Assembly: GCA_030522415.1 (NCBI GenBank)
Contig: JAMASW010000031.1
Location: forward strand, 703,993 to 767,992
Reading direction: 5' to 3'
DNA from: Channallabes apus
Lineage: Eukaryota; Chordata; Actinopteri; Siluriformes; Clariidae
DNA length: 64,000 bases
The translations under genes and the position numbers were made by a program. Shown in pieces: positions 52,778 to 64,000 of this stretch. Position 1 is the stretch's first letter, and each line of letters begins with the position of its first letter. The notes beneath the pieces were generated by a model. That model was not told the DNA's origin, made no database searches, and worked only from the letters and a program-made list of their open reading frames with translations.

Positions 52778-55263
52778 GATCATCTCTTCCACTTTCATGC
52801 ACAACACGGTGAGATAAAGCGTTTGCTGCGTTCTTAGCTCTGTACGACCTCAGGAAAGCGGTTTTCTCACACAACGAATGTATAGTTATGTAAAACAAAC
52901 AAAATGAGTTTGTATTCATTTTTCTGGAACAAAATGAGAAAAAGAATAACAAAAAAGTTGTTTTTCAACATGTATTCAAAGAATGCATTAATGTATTGAA
53001 AATGATCATCTCTTCCACTTTCATGCACAACACGCTGAGATAAAGCGTTACCTGCATTCTTAGCGCTGTACGAGCTCAGGAAAGCGGTTTTCTCACACAA
53101 CTAACGTATAGTTATGTAAAACAAACAAAATCAGTTTGTATTCATTTTTCTGGAACAAAATGAGGATCAGAATAACAAAAAAGTTGTTTGTCAACATGTA
53201 TACAAAGAATGCATTAATGTATTGAAAATGATCATCTCTTCCACTTTCATGCACAACACGGTGAGATAAAGCGTTTGCTGCGTTCTTAGCTCTGTACGAC
53301 CTCAGGAAAGCGGTTTTCTCACACAACTAATGTATAGTTATGTAAAACAAACAAAATGAGTTTGTATTCATTTTTCTGGAACAAAATGAGAAAAAGAATA
53401 ACAAAAAAGTTGTTTTTCAACATGTATACAAAGAATGCATTAATGTATTGAAAATGATCATCTCTTCCACTTTCATGCACAACACGGTGAGATAAAGCGT
53501 TTGCTGCGTTCTTAGCTCTGTACGAGCTCAGGAAAGCGGTTTTCTCACACAACTAATGTATAGTTATGTAAAACAAACAAGATCAGTTTGTATTCATTTT
53601 TCTGGAACAAAATGAGAAAAAGAACAACAAAAAAGTTGTTTTTCAACATGTATTCAAAGAATGCATTAATGTATTGAAAATGATCATCTCTTCCACTTTC
53701 ATGCACAACACGCTGAGATAAAGCGTTTGCTGCGTTCTTAGCTCTGTACGGGCCCAGGAAAGCGGTTTTCTCACACAACTAATGCATAGTTATATAAAAC
53801 AAACAAAATCAGTTTGTATTCATTTCTCTGAAACAAAATGCGAAAAAGAATAACAAAAAAGTTGTTTTTCAACATGTATACAAAGAATGCATTAATGTAT
53901 TGAAAATGATCATCTCTTCCACTTTCATGCACAAGACGGTGAGATAAAGCGTTTGCTGCGTTCTTAGCTCTGTACGAGCTCAGAAACGCGGTTTTCTCAC
54001 ACAACTAATGTATAGTTATGTAAAACAAACAAAATCAGTTTGTATTCATTTTTCTGGAACAAAATGAGAAAAAGAATAACAAAAAAGTTGTTTTTCAACA
54101 TGTATTCAAAGAATGCATTAATGTATTAAAAATGATCATCTCTTCCACTTTCATGCACAACACGGTGAGATAAAGCGTTTGCTGCGTTCTTAGCGCTGTA
54201 CGAGCTCAGGAAAGCGGTTTTCTCACACAACGAATGTATAGTTATGTAAAACAAACAAAATCAGTTTGTATTCATTTTTCTGGAACAAAATGAGAAAAAG
54301 AATAACAAAAAAGTTGTTTTTCAACATGTATTCAAAGAATGCATTAATGTATTGAAAATGATCATCTCTTCCACTTTCATGCACAACACGGTGAGATAAA
54401 GCGTTAGCTGCGTTCTTAGCGCTGTACGAGCTCAGGAAAGCGGTTTTCTCACACAACTAACGTATAGTTATGTAAAACAAACAAAATCAGTTTGTATTCA
54501 TTTTTCTGGAACAAAATGAGAAACAGAATAACAAAAAAGTTGTTTGTCAACATGTATACAAAGAATGCATTAATGTATTGAAAATGATCATCTCTTCCAC
54601 TTTCATGCACAAGACGGTGAGATAAAGCGTTTGCTGCGTTCTTAGCTCTGTACGAGCTCAGAAACGCGGTTTTCTCACACAACTAATGTATAGTTATGTA
54701 AAACAAACAAAATCAGTTTGTATTCATTTTTCTGGAACAAAATGAGAAAAAGAATAACAAAAAAGTTGTTTTTCAACATGTATTCAAAGAATGCATTAAT
54801 GTATTGAAAATGATCATCTCTTCCACTTTCATGCACAACACGCTGAGATAAAGCGTTTGCTGCGTTCTTAGCTCTGTACGAGCCCAGGAAAGCAGTTTTC
54901 TCACACAACTAATGCATAGTTATATAAAACAAACAAAATCAGTTTGTATTCATTTCTCTGAAACAAAATGCGAAAAAGAATAACAAAAAAGTTGTTTTTC
55001 AACATGTATACAAAGAATGCATTAATGTATTGAAAATGATCATCTCTTCCACTTTCATGCACAACACGGTGAGATAAAGCGTTTGCTGCGTTCTTAGCTC
55101 TGTACGACCTCAGGAAAGCGGTTTTCTCACACAACTAACGTATAGTTATGTAAAGCAAACAAAATCAGTTTGTATTCATTTTTCTGGAACAAAATGAGAA
55201 AAAGAATAACAAAAAAGTTGTTTTTCAACATGTATTCAAAGAATGCATTAATGTATTAAAAAT
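52778..55263. repeat. 2486-bp tandem duplication, copy 1 (11 monomers)
   Basis: Private variants shared with the next 2486 bp are the GTTACCTGCATTC change around 46-56 of the monomer at 53004, the GGGCCC change at 53750, and G83A at 54894. The order of diagnostic variants is the same over about 10.4 monomers. This is the freshest large duplication in the window. Confidence 0.92.
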
Positions 55264-57749
55264 GATCATCTCTTCCACTTTCATGCACAACACGGTGAGA
55301 TAAAGCGTTTGCTGCGTTCTTAGCTCTGTACGACCTCAGGAAAGCGGTTTTCTCACACAACGAATGTATAGTTATGTAAAACAAACAAAATGAGTTTGTA
55401 TTCATTTTTCTGGAACAAAATGAGAAAAAGAATAACAAAAAAGTTGTTTTTCAACATGTATTCAAAGAATGCATTAATGTATTGAAAATGATCATCTCTT
55501 CCACTTTCATGCACAACACGCTGAGATAAAGCGTTACCTGCATTCTTAGCGCTGTACGAGCTCAGGAAAGCGGTTTTCTCACACAACTAACGTATAGTTA
55601 TGTAAAACAAACAAAATCAGTTTGTATTCATTTTTCTGGAACAAAATGAGGATCAGAATAACAAAAAAGTTGTTTGTCAACATGTATACAAAGAATGCAT
55701 TAATGTATTGAAAATGATCATCTCTTCCACTTTCATGCACAACACGGTGAGATAAAGCGTTTGCTGCGTTCTTAGCTCTGTACGACCTCAGGAAAGCGGT
55801 TTTCTCACACAACTAATGTATAGTTATGTAAAACAAACAAAATGAGTTTGTATTCATTTTTCTGGAACAAAATGAGAAAAAGAATAACAAAAAAGTTGTT
55901 TTTCAACATGTATATAAAGAATGCATTAATGTATTGAAAATGATCATCTCTTCCACTTTCATGCACAACACGGTGAGATAAAGCGTTTGCTGCGTTCTTA
56001 GCTCTGTACGAGCTCAGGAAAGCGGTTTTCTCACACAACTAATGTATAGTTATGTAAAACAAACAAGATCAGTTTGTATTCATTTTTCTGGAACAAAATG
56101 AGAAAAAGAACAACAAAAAAGTTGTTTTTCAACATGTATTCAAAGAATGCATTAATGTATTGAAAATGATCATCTCTTCCACTTTCATGCACAACACGCT
56201 GAGATAAAGCGTTTGCTGCGTTCTTAGCTCTGTACGGGCCCAGGAAAGCGGTTTTCTCACACAACTAATGCATAGTTATATAAAACAAACAAAATCAGTT
56301 TGTATTCATTTCTCTGAAACAAAATGCGAAAAAGAATAACAAAAAAGTTGTTTTTCAACATGTATACAAAGAATGCATTAATGTATTGAAAATGATCATC
56401 TCTTCCACTTTCATGCACAAGACGGTGAGATAAAGCGTTTGCTGCGTTCTTAGCTCTGTACGAGCTCAGAAACGCGGTTTTCTCACACAACTAATGTATA
56501 GTTATGTAAAACAAACAAAATCAGTTTGTATTCATTTTTCTGGAACAAAATGAGAAAAAGAATAACAAAAAAGTTGTTTTTCAACATGTATTCAAAGAAT
56601 GCATTAATGTATTAAAAATGATCATCTCTTCCACTTTCATGCACAACACGGTGAGATAAAGCGTTTGCTGCGTTCTTAGCGCTGTACGAGCTCAGGAAAG
56701 CGGTTTTCTCACACAACGAATGTATAGTTATGTAAAACAAACAAAATCAGTTTGTATTCATTTTTCTGGAACAAAATGAGAAAAAGAATAACAAAAAAGT
56801 TGTTTTTCAACATGTATTCAAAGAATGCATTAATGTATTGAAAATGATCATCTCTTCCACTTTCATGCACAACACGGTGAGATAAAGCGTTAGCTGCGTT
56901 CTTAGCGCTGTACGAGCTCAGGAAAGCGGTTTTCTCACACAACTAACGTATAGTTATGTAAAACAAACAAAATCAGTTTGTATTCATTTTTCTGGAACAA
57001 AATGAGAAACAGAATAACAAAAAAGTTGTTTGTCAACATGTATACAAAGAATGCATTAATGTATTGAAAATGATCATCTCTTCCACTTTCATGCACAAGA
57101 CGGTGAGATAAAGCGTTTGCTGCGTTCTTAGCTCTGTACGAGCTCAGAAACGCGGTTTTCTCACACAACTAATGTATAGTTATGTAAAACAAACAAAATC
57201 AGTTTGTATTCATTTTTCTGGAACAAAATGAGAAAAAGAATAACAAAAAAGTTGTTTTTCAACATGTATTCAAAGAATGCATTAATGTATTGAAAATGAT
57301 CATCTCTTCCACTTTCATGCACAACACGCTGAGATAAAGCGTTTGCTGCGTTCTTAGCTCTGTACGAGCCCAGGAAAGCAGTTTTCTCACACAACTAATG
57401 CATAGTTATATAAAACAAACAAAATCAGTTTGTATTCATTTCTCTGAAACAAAATGCGAAAAAGAATAACAAAAAAGTTGTTTTTCAACATGTATACAAA
57501 GAATGCATTAATGTATTGAAAATGATCATCTCTTCCACTTTCATGCACAACACGGTGAGATAAAGCGTTTGCTGCGTTCTTAGCTCTGTACGACCTCAGG
57601 AAAGCGGTTTTCTCACACAACTAATGTATAGTTATGTAAAACAAACAAAATGAGTTTGTATTCATTTTTCTGGAACAAAATGAGAAAAAGAATAACAAAA
57701 AAGTTGTTTTTCAACATGTATTCAAAGAATGCATTAATGTATTGAAAAT
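55264..57749. repeat. 2486-bp tandem duplication, copy 2
   Basis: Repeats 52778-55263, including GGGCCC at 56236 and G83A at 57380, each exactly 2486 bp downstream. Among the monomers compared through their minus-strand translations I noticed one difference, C200T at 55915. The match ends in the last monomer (57524), where G129 and T199 appear without G221A. Confidence 0.92.
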
Positions 57750-60687
57750 GATCATCTCTTCCACTTTCATGCACAACACGCTGAGATAAAGCGTTTGCTG
57801 CGTTCTTAGCTCTGTACGAGCCCAGGAAAGCGGTTTTCTCACACAACTAATGCATAGTTATATAAAACAAACAAAATCAGTTTGTATTCATTTCTCTGAA
57901 ACAAAATGCGAAAAAGAATAACAAAAAAGTTGTTTTTCAACATGTATACAAAGAATGCATTAATGTATTGAAAATGATCATCTCTTCCACTTTCATGCAC
58001 AAGACGGTGAGATAAAGCGTTTGCTGCGTTCTTAGCTCTGTACGAGCTCAGAAACGCGGTTTTCTCACACAACTAATGTATAGTTATGTAAAACAAACAA
58101 AATCAGTTTGTATTCATTTTTCTGGAACAAAATGAGAAAAAGAATAACAAAAAAGTTGTTTTTCAACATGTATTCAAAGAATGCATTAATGTATTAAAAA
58201 TGATCATCTCTTCCACTTTCATGCACAACACGGTGAGATAAAGCGTTTGCTGCGTTCTTAGCTCTGTACGACCTCAGGAAAGCGGTTTTCTCACACAACG
58301 AATGTATAGTTATGGAAAACAAACAAAATCAGTTTGTATTCATTTTTCTGGAACAAAATGCGAAAAAGAATAACAAAAAAGTTGTTTTTCAACATGTATA
58401 CAAAGAATGCATTAATGTATTGAAAATGATCATCTCTTCCACTTTCATGCACAACACGGTGAGATAAAGCGTTTGCTGCGTTCTTAGCTCTGTACGACCT
58501 CAGGAAAGCGGTTTTCTCACACAACTAATGTATAGTTATGTAAAACAAACAAAATGAGTTTGTATTCATTTTTCTGGAACAAAATGAGAAAAAGAATAAC
58601 AAAAAAGTTGTTTTTCAACATGTATTCAAAGAATGCATTAATGTATTGAAAATGATCATCTCTTCCACTTTCATGCACAACACGCTGAGATAAAGCGTTC
58701 GCTGCGTTCTTAGCGCTGTACGAGCTCAGGAAAGCGGTTTTCTCACACAACTAACGTATAGTTATGTAAAACAAACAAAATCAGTTTGTATTCATTTTTC
58801 TGGAACAAAATGAGGATCAGAATAACAAAAAAGTTGTTTGTCAACATGTATACAAAGAATGCATTAATGTATTGAAAATGATCATCTCTTCCACTTTCAT
58901 GCACAACACGGTGAGATAAAGCGTTTGCTGCGTTCTTAGCTCTGTACGACCTCAGGAAAGCGGTTTTCTCACACAACTAATGTATAGTTATGTAAAACAA
59001 ACAAAATGAGTTTGTATTCATTTTTCTGGAACAAAATGAGAAAAAGAATAACAAAAAAGTTGTTTTTCAACATGTATTCAAAGAATGCATTAATGTATTG
59101 AAAATGATCATCTCTTCCACTTTCATGCACAACACGGTGAGATAAAGCGTTTGCTGCGCTCTTAGCTCTGTACGAGCTCAGGAAAGCGGTTTTCTCACAC
59201 AACTAATGTATAGTTATGTAAAACAAACAAGATCAGTTTGTATTCATTTTTCTGGAACAAAATGAGAAAAAGAACAACAAAAAAGTTGTTTTTCAACATG
59301 TATACAAAGAATGCATTAATGTATTGAAAATGATCATCTCTTCCACTTTCATGCACAACACGGTGAGATAAAGCGTTTGCTGCGTTCTTAGCTCTGTACG
59401 AGCTCAGGAAAGCGGTTTTCTCACACAACTAATGCATAGTTATGTAAAACAAACAAAATCAGTTTGTATTCATTTCTCTGAAACAAAATGCGAAAAAGAA
59501 TAACAAAAAAGTTGTTTTTCAACATGTATACAAAGAATGCATTAATGTATTGAAAATGATCATCTCTTCCACTTTCATGCACAAGACGGTGAGATAAAGC
59601 GTTTGCTGCGTTCTTAGCTCTGTACGAGCTCAGGAAAGCGGTTTTCTCACACAACTAATGCATAGTTATGTAAAACAAACAAAATCAGTTTGTATTCATT
59701 TTTCTGGAACAAAATGAGAAAAAGAATAACAAAAAAGTTGTTTTTCAACATGTATACAAAGAATGCATTAATGTATTGAAAATGATCATCTCTTCCACTT
59801 TCATGCACAAGACGGTGAGATAAAGCGTTTGCTGCGTTCTTAGCTCTGTACGAGCTCAGGAAAGCGGTTTTCTCACACAACTAATGCATAGTTATGTAAA
59901 ACAAACAAAATCAGTTTGTATTCATTTTTCTGGAACAAAATGAGAAAAAGAATAACAAAAAAGTTGTTTTTCAACATGTATACAAAGAATGCATTAATGT
60001 ATTGAAAATGATCATCTCTTCCACTTTCATGCACAACACAGTGAGATAAAGCGTTTGCTGCGTTCTTAGCTCTGTACGACCTCAGGAAAGCGGTTTTCTC
60101 ACACAACTAATGTATAGTTATGTAAAACAAACAAAATGAGTTTGTATTCATTTTTCTGGAACAAAATGAGAAAAAGAATAACAAAAAAGTTGTTTTTCAA
60201 CATGTATACAAAGAATGCATTAATGTATTGAAAATGATCATCTCTTCCACTTTCATGCACAACACGGTGAGATAAAGCGTTTGCTGCGTTCTTAGCTCTG
60301 TACGACCTCAGGAAAGCGGTTTTCTCACACAACTAATGTATAGTTATGTAAAACAAACAAAATGAGTTTGTATTCATTTTTCTGGAACAAAATGAGAAAC
60401 AGAATAACAAAAAAGTTGTTTGTCAACATGTATACAAAGAATGCATTAATGTATTGAAAATGATCATCTCTTCCACTTTCATGCACAACACGGTGAGATA
60501 AAGCGTTTGCTGCGTTCTTAGCTCTGTACGACCTCAGGAAAGCGGTTTTCTCACACAACTAATGTATAGTTATGTAAAACAAACAAAATGAGTTTGTATT
60601 CATTTTTCTGGAACAAAATGAGAAAAAGAATAACAAAAAAGTTGTTTTTCAACATGTATTCAAAGAATGCATTAATGTATTGAAAAT
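57750..60687. repeat. HOR-C right portion (13 monomers)
   Basis: Contains the last G77A/A80C monomer (57976) and the last T99G monomer (58202, with a single-base change near 58315). It then has the C32/C47/G62 monomer, GATC(162-165), C71/G129, the T54C/A126G/C170 monomer (59106), type-Y-like and type-H monomers, and a G31A monomer (60010). The order from about 58654 to 60100 resembles 45093-46312. Confidence 0.78.
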
Positions 60688-60814
60688 GATCATCTCTTCC
60701 ACTTTCATGCACAACACGCTGAGATAAAGCGTTTGCTGCGTTCTTAGCTCTGTACGAGCCCAGGAAAGCGGTTTTTCAACATGTATTCAAAGAATGCATT
60801 AATGTATTAAAAAT
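60688..60814. repeat. Truncated monomer, 127 bp (same 99-bp deletion)
   Basis: Positions 85-183 are deleted with exactly the junction seen at 13561 (GCGGTTTTTCAACATG, about 60769-60784). Here the left part carries C28/C32/C73 and the right part T199 and G221A. At 13561 these are G28/G32/T73 and A199/G221. The flanking variants therefore differ on both sides. Confidence 0.95.
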
Positions 60815-63800
60815 GATCATCTCTTCCACTTTCATGCACAAGACGGTGAGATAAAGCGTTTGCTGCGTTCTTAGCTCTGTACGAGCTCAGGAAAGCGGTT
60901 TTCTCACACAACTAATGCATAGTTATGTCAAACAAACAAAATCAGTTTGTATTCATTTTTCTGGAACAAAATGAGAAAAAGAATAACAAAAAAGTTGTTT
61001 TTCAACATGTATACAAAGAATGCATTAATGTATTGAAAATGATCATCTCTTCCACTTTCATGCACAACACGGTGAGATAAAGCGTTTGCTGCGTTCTTAG
61101 CTCTGTACGACCTCAGGAAAGCGGTTTTCTCACACAACTAATGTATAGTTATGTAAAACAAACAAAATGAGTTTGTATTCATTTTTCTGGAACAAAATGA
61201 GAAAAAGAATAACAAAAAAGTTGTTTTTCAACATGTATTCAAAGAATGCATTAATGTATTGAAAATGATCATCTCTTCCACTTTCATGCACAACACGGTG
61301 AGATAAAGCGTTTGCTGCGTTCTTAGCTCTGTACGACCTCAGGAAAGCGGTTTTCTCACACAACTAATGTATAGTTATGTAAAACAAACAAAATGAGTTT
61401 GTATTCATTTTTCTGGAACAAAATGAGAAAAAGAATAACAAAAAAGTTGTTTTTCAACATGTATTCAAAGAATGCATTAATGTATTGAAAATGATCATCT
61501 CTTCTACTTTCATGCACAACACGCTGAGATAAAGCGTTTGCTGCGTTCTTAGCTCTGTACGAGCCCAGGAAAGCGGTTTTCTCACACAACTAATGCATAG
61601 TTATATAAAACAAACAAAATCAGTTTGTATTCATTTCTCTGAAACAAAATGCGAAAAAGAATAACAAAAAAGTTGTTTTTCAACATGTATACAAAGAATG
61701 CATTAATGTATTGAAAATGATCATCTCTTCCACTTTCATGCACAAGACGGTGAGATAAAGCGTTTGCTGCGTTCTTAGCTCTGTACGAGCTCAGGAAAGC
61801 GGTTTTCTCACACAACTAATGCATAGTTATGTAAAACAAACAAAATGAGTTTGTATTCATTTTTCTGGAACAAAATGAGAAAAAGAATAACAAAAAAGTT
61901 GTTTTTCAACATGTATTCAAAGAATGCATTAATGTATTGAAAATGATCATCTCTTCCACTTTCATGCACAACACGGTGAGATAAAGCGTTAGCTGCGTTC
62001 TTAGCGCTGTACGAGCTCAGGAAAGCGGTTTTCTCACACAACTAACGTATAGTTATGTAAAACAAACAAAATCAGTTTGTATTCATTTTTCTGGAACAAA
62101 ATGAGGATCAGAATAACAAAAAAGTTGTTTGTCAACATGTATACAAAGAATGCATTAATGTATTGAAAATGATCATCTCTTCCACTTTCATGCACAACAC
62201 GGTGAGATAAAGCGTTTGCTGCGTTCTTAGCTCTGTACGACCTCAGGAAAGCGGTTTTCTCACACAACTAATGTATAGTTATGTAAAACAAACAAAATGA
62301 GTTTGTATTCATTTTTCTGGAACAAAATGAGAAAAAGAATAACAAAAAAGTTGTTTTTCAACATGTATTCAAAGAATGCATTAATGTATTGAAAATGATC
62401 ATCTCTTCCACTTTCATGCACAACACGGTGAGATAAAGCGTTAGCTGCGTTCTTAGCTCTGTACGAGCTCAGGAAAGCGGTTTTCTCACACAACTAATGT
62501 ATGGTTATGTAAAACAAACAAGATCATTTTGTATTCATTTTTCTGGAACAAAATGAGAAAAAGAACAACAAAAAAGTTGTTTTTCAACATGTATACAAAG
62601 AATGCATTAATGTATTGAAAATGATCATCTCTTCCACTTTCATGCACAACACGGTGAGATGAAGCGTTTGCTGCGCTCTTAGCTCTGTACGAGCTCAGGA
62701 AAGCGGTTTTCTCACACAACTAATGTATAGTTATGTAAAACAAACAAGATCAGTTTGTATTCATTTTTCTGGAACAAAATGAGAAAAAGAACAACAAAAA
62801 AGTTGTTTTTCAACATGTATACAAAGAATGCATTAATGTATTGAAAATGATCATCTCTTCCACTTTCATGCACAACACGGTGAGATAAAGCGTTCGCTGC
62901 GTTCTTAGCGCTGTACGAGCTCAGGAAAGCGGTTTTCTCACACAACTAACGTATAGTTATGTAAAACAAACAAAATCAGTTTGTATTCATTTTTCTGGAA
63001 CAAAATGAGGATCAGAATAACAAAAAAGTTGTTTGTCAACATGTATACAAAGAATGCATTAATGTATTGAAAATGATCATCTCTTCCACTTTCATGCACA
63101 ACACGGTGAGATAAAGCGTTCGCTGCGTTCTTAGCGCTGTACGAGCTCAGGAAAGCGGTTTTCTCACACAACTAACGTATAGTTATGTAAAACAAACAAA
63201 ATCAGTTTGTATTCATTTTTCTGGAACAAAATGAGGATCAGAATAACAAAAAAGTTGTTTTTCAACATGTATACAAAGAATGCATTAATGTATTGAAAAT
63301 GATCATCTCTTCCACTTTCATGCACAACACGGTGAGATAAAGCGTTTGCTGCGTTCTTAGCTCTGTACGACCTCAGGAAAGCGGTTTTCTCACACAACTA
63401 ATGTATAGTTATGTAAAACAAACAAAATGAGTTTGTATTCATTTTTCTGGAACAAAATGAGAAAAAGAATAACAAAAAAGTTGTTTTTCAACATGTATTC
63501 AAAGAATGCATTAATGTATTGAAAATGATCATCTCTTCCACTTTCATGCACAACACGGTGAGATAAAGCGTTAGCTGCGTTCTTAGCGCTGTACGAGCTC
63601 AGGAAAGCGGTTTTCTCACACAACTAACGTATAGTTATGTAAAACAAACAAAATCAGTTTGTATTCATTTTTCTGGAACAAAATGAGGATCAGAATAACA
63701 AAAAAGTTGTTTGTCAACATGTATACAAAGAATGCATTAATGTATTGAAAATGATCATCTATTCCACTTTCATGCACAACACGGTGAGATAAAGCGTTTG

Positions 63801-63978
63801 CTGCGTTCTTAGCTCTGTACGACCTCAGGAAAGCGATTTTCTCACACAACTAATGTATAGTTATGTAAAACAAACAAAATGAGTTTGTATTCATTTTTCT
63901 GGAACAAAATGAGAAAAAGAATAACAAAAAAGTTGTTTTTCAACATGTATTCAAAGAATGCATTAATGTATTGAAAAT
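60815..63978. repeat. Right-end monomers with more private mutations (14 monomers)
   Basis: Ordinary types continue (C71/G129, type Y, GATC, A126G/C170) with no clean HOR repeat. Single-copy changes are more frequent: A115C (60929), A107G (62503), G131T (62527), A39G (62661), C9A (63761) and G84A (63836). Two C170/A126G monomers lie side by side at 62397 and 62623, an arrangement not seen elsewhere. Confidence 0.82.
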
Positions 63979-64000
63979 GATCATCTCTTCCACTTTCATG
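63979..64000. repeat. Partial monomer cut by the window end
   Basis: The first 22 bases of a monomer, in phase with the array. The array therefore continues past the window. Confidence 0.95.

Larger units (their letters stand above)
1..64000. repeat. Satellite DNA array, 226-bp monomer, head-to-tail
   Basis: The same 226-bp sequence repeats without interruption across the window. The anchor GATCATCTCTTCC occurs at bases 1, 227, 453 and so on, with register changes only at eleven listed length variants. All monomers have one orientation. Copies differ by a few substitutions at recurrent diagnostic positions, so pairwise identity is very high. I count 282 full-length monomers, two truncated ones and a 22-bp partial. 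Satellite DNA of this kind is typical of eukaryotic centromeric, pericentromeric or subtelomeric heterochromatin. No unique flank is present, so the array continues beyond both ends. The family is not one I recognise. Confidence 0.98.

Noticed and set aside
48024..55438. 60-residue fusion-like frames at 48024, 52770 and 55256
   Set aside because: These arise because T99G removes the TAG before the usual TTG, so the frame continues from the neighbouring monomer. They are side effects of one substitution, not new genes.
90..63849. More than 250 overlapping 77-residue open reading frames on the minus strand, possibly a tandem gene family
   Set aside because: They begin at TTG with no ATG before about residue 44. 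They overlap by eight bases, and the repeat length (226) is not a multiple of three. Most common variants change the amino acid (positions 28, 32, 62, 71, 73, 104, 113, 145, 150, 187, 199, 212), G221A makes stops, and no recognisable domain is present. One satellite repeat with no stop in one frame explains them all.
1..64000. CRISPR array or iteron-type replication origin
   Set aside because: There are no unique spacers between short repeats. The whole 226-bp unit is repeated, no cas or rep genes are present, and the scale and HOR structure are those of eukaryotic satellite DNA.
1..64000. Ribosomal intergenic-spacer repeats, tRNA arrays or telomeric repeats
   Set aside because: I recognised no rRNA or tRNA sequence, no polymerase III B-box and no short telomere-type repeat in the monomer.
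1..64000. Pure assembly artefact
   Set aside because: Ordered private variants at several nested spacings, chimeric monomers and distinct length variants are what real array evolution produces. A looping assembly error would give exact copies. Exact copy number still cannot be confirmed without reads.

Overview
The whole 64,000-base window is one uninterrupted satellite-DNA array. It is a head-to-tail tandem repeat with a 226-bp monomer, always in the same orientation. I count 282 full-length monomers (272 of 226 bp, nine of 225 bp, one of 227 bp), two 127-bp truncated monomers and a 22-bp partial monomer at the right end. I see no gene, RNA gene, transposon insertion, CRISPR array or unique-sequence interruption. 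Monomer phase here is arbitrary: monomer position 1 is the G of the GATC at base 1. This organisation points to a eukaryotic genome, most likely centromeric, pericentromeric or subtelomeric heterochromatin assembled with long reads. I do not recognise the family and cannot name the organism.

Monomer anatomy. The consensus is about 35% G+C and bipartite. Positions 1-90 are about 49% G+C and hold all five invariant CpGs (30/31, 43/44, 52/53, 68/69, 82/83). Positions 91-226 are about 26% G+C, rich in A- and T-tracts and short palindromes. Monomers differ at a limited set of diagnostic positions: 28, 32, 47, 54, 62, 71, 73, 77/80, 99, 102, 104, 113, 126, 129, 145/150, 160-173, 181, 187, 199, 212 and 221. 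The same variants recur in the same order, which gives a higher-order repeat (HOR) structure.

Layout. (1) 1-6.6 kb: a five-monomer block at 1-1130 recurs at 5425-6554, flanking a run of alternating 452-bp dimers. (2) 6.6-19.6 kb: HOR-A, four collinear but unequal copies (14, 15, 9 plus a truncated monomer, and 11 monomers), then a 903-bp tandem duplication. (3) 19.8-36.3 kb: HOR-B, whose units are marked by a private G65T variant at 19851, 27987, 31828 and 36121. The units are 8136, 3841 and 4293 bp, plus a partial one. (4) 36.3-43.5 kb: shorter tandem duplications of six monomers, about eight monomers, and a five-monomer step carrying 225-bp variants. (5) 43.5-60.7 kb: HOR-C, with a block repeated 5651 bp apart and a very recent 2486-bp (11-monomer) tandem duplication. 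(6) 60.7-64 kb: a second truncated monomer, then monomers with more private mutations.

There are no genes to connect functionally. The story here is array evolution: unequal exchange, amplification at nested scales, conversion within monomers, and a recurrent 99-bp deletion. A 77-codon minus-strand reading frame spans almost every monomer. I reject it as a gene: it starts at TTG, lies in a monomer length not divisible by three, and shows mostly amino-acid-changing variation.
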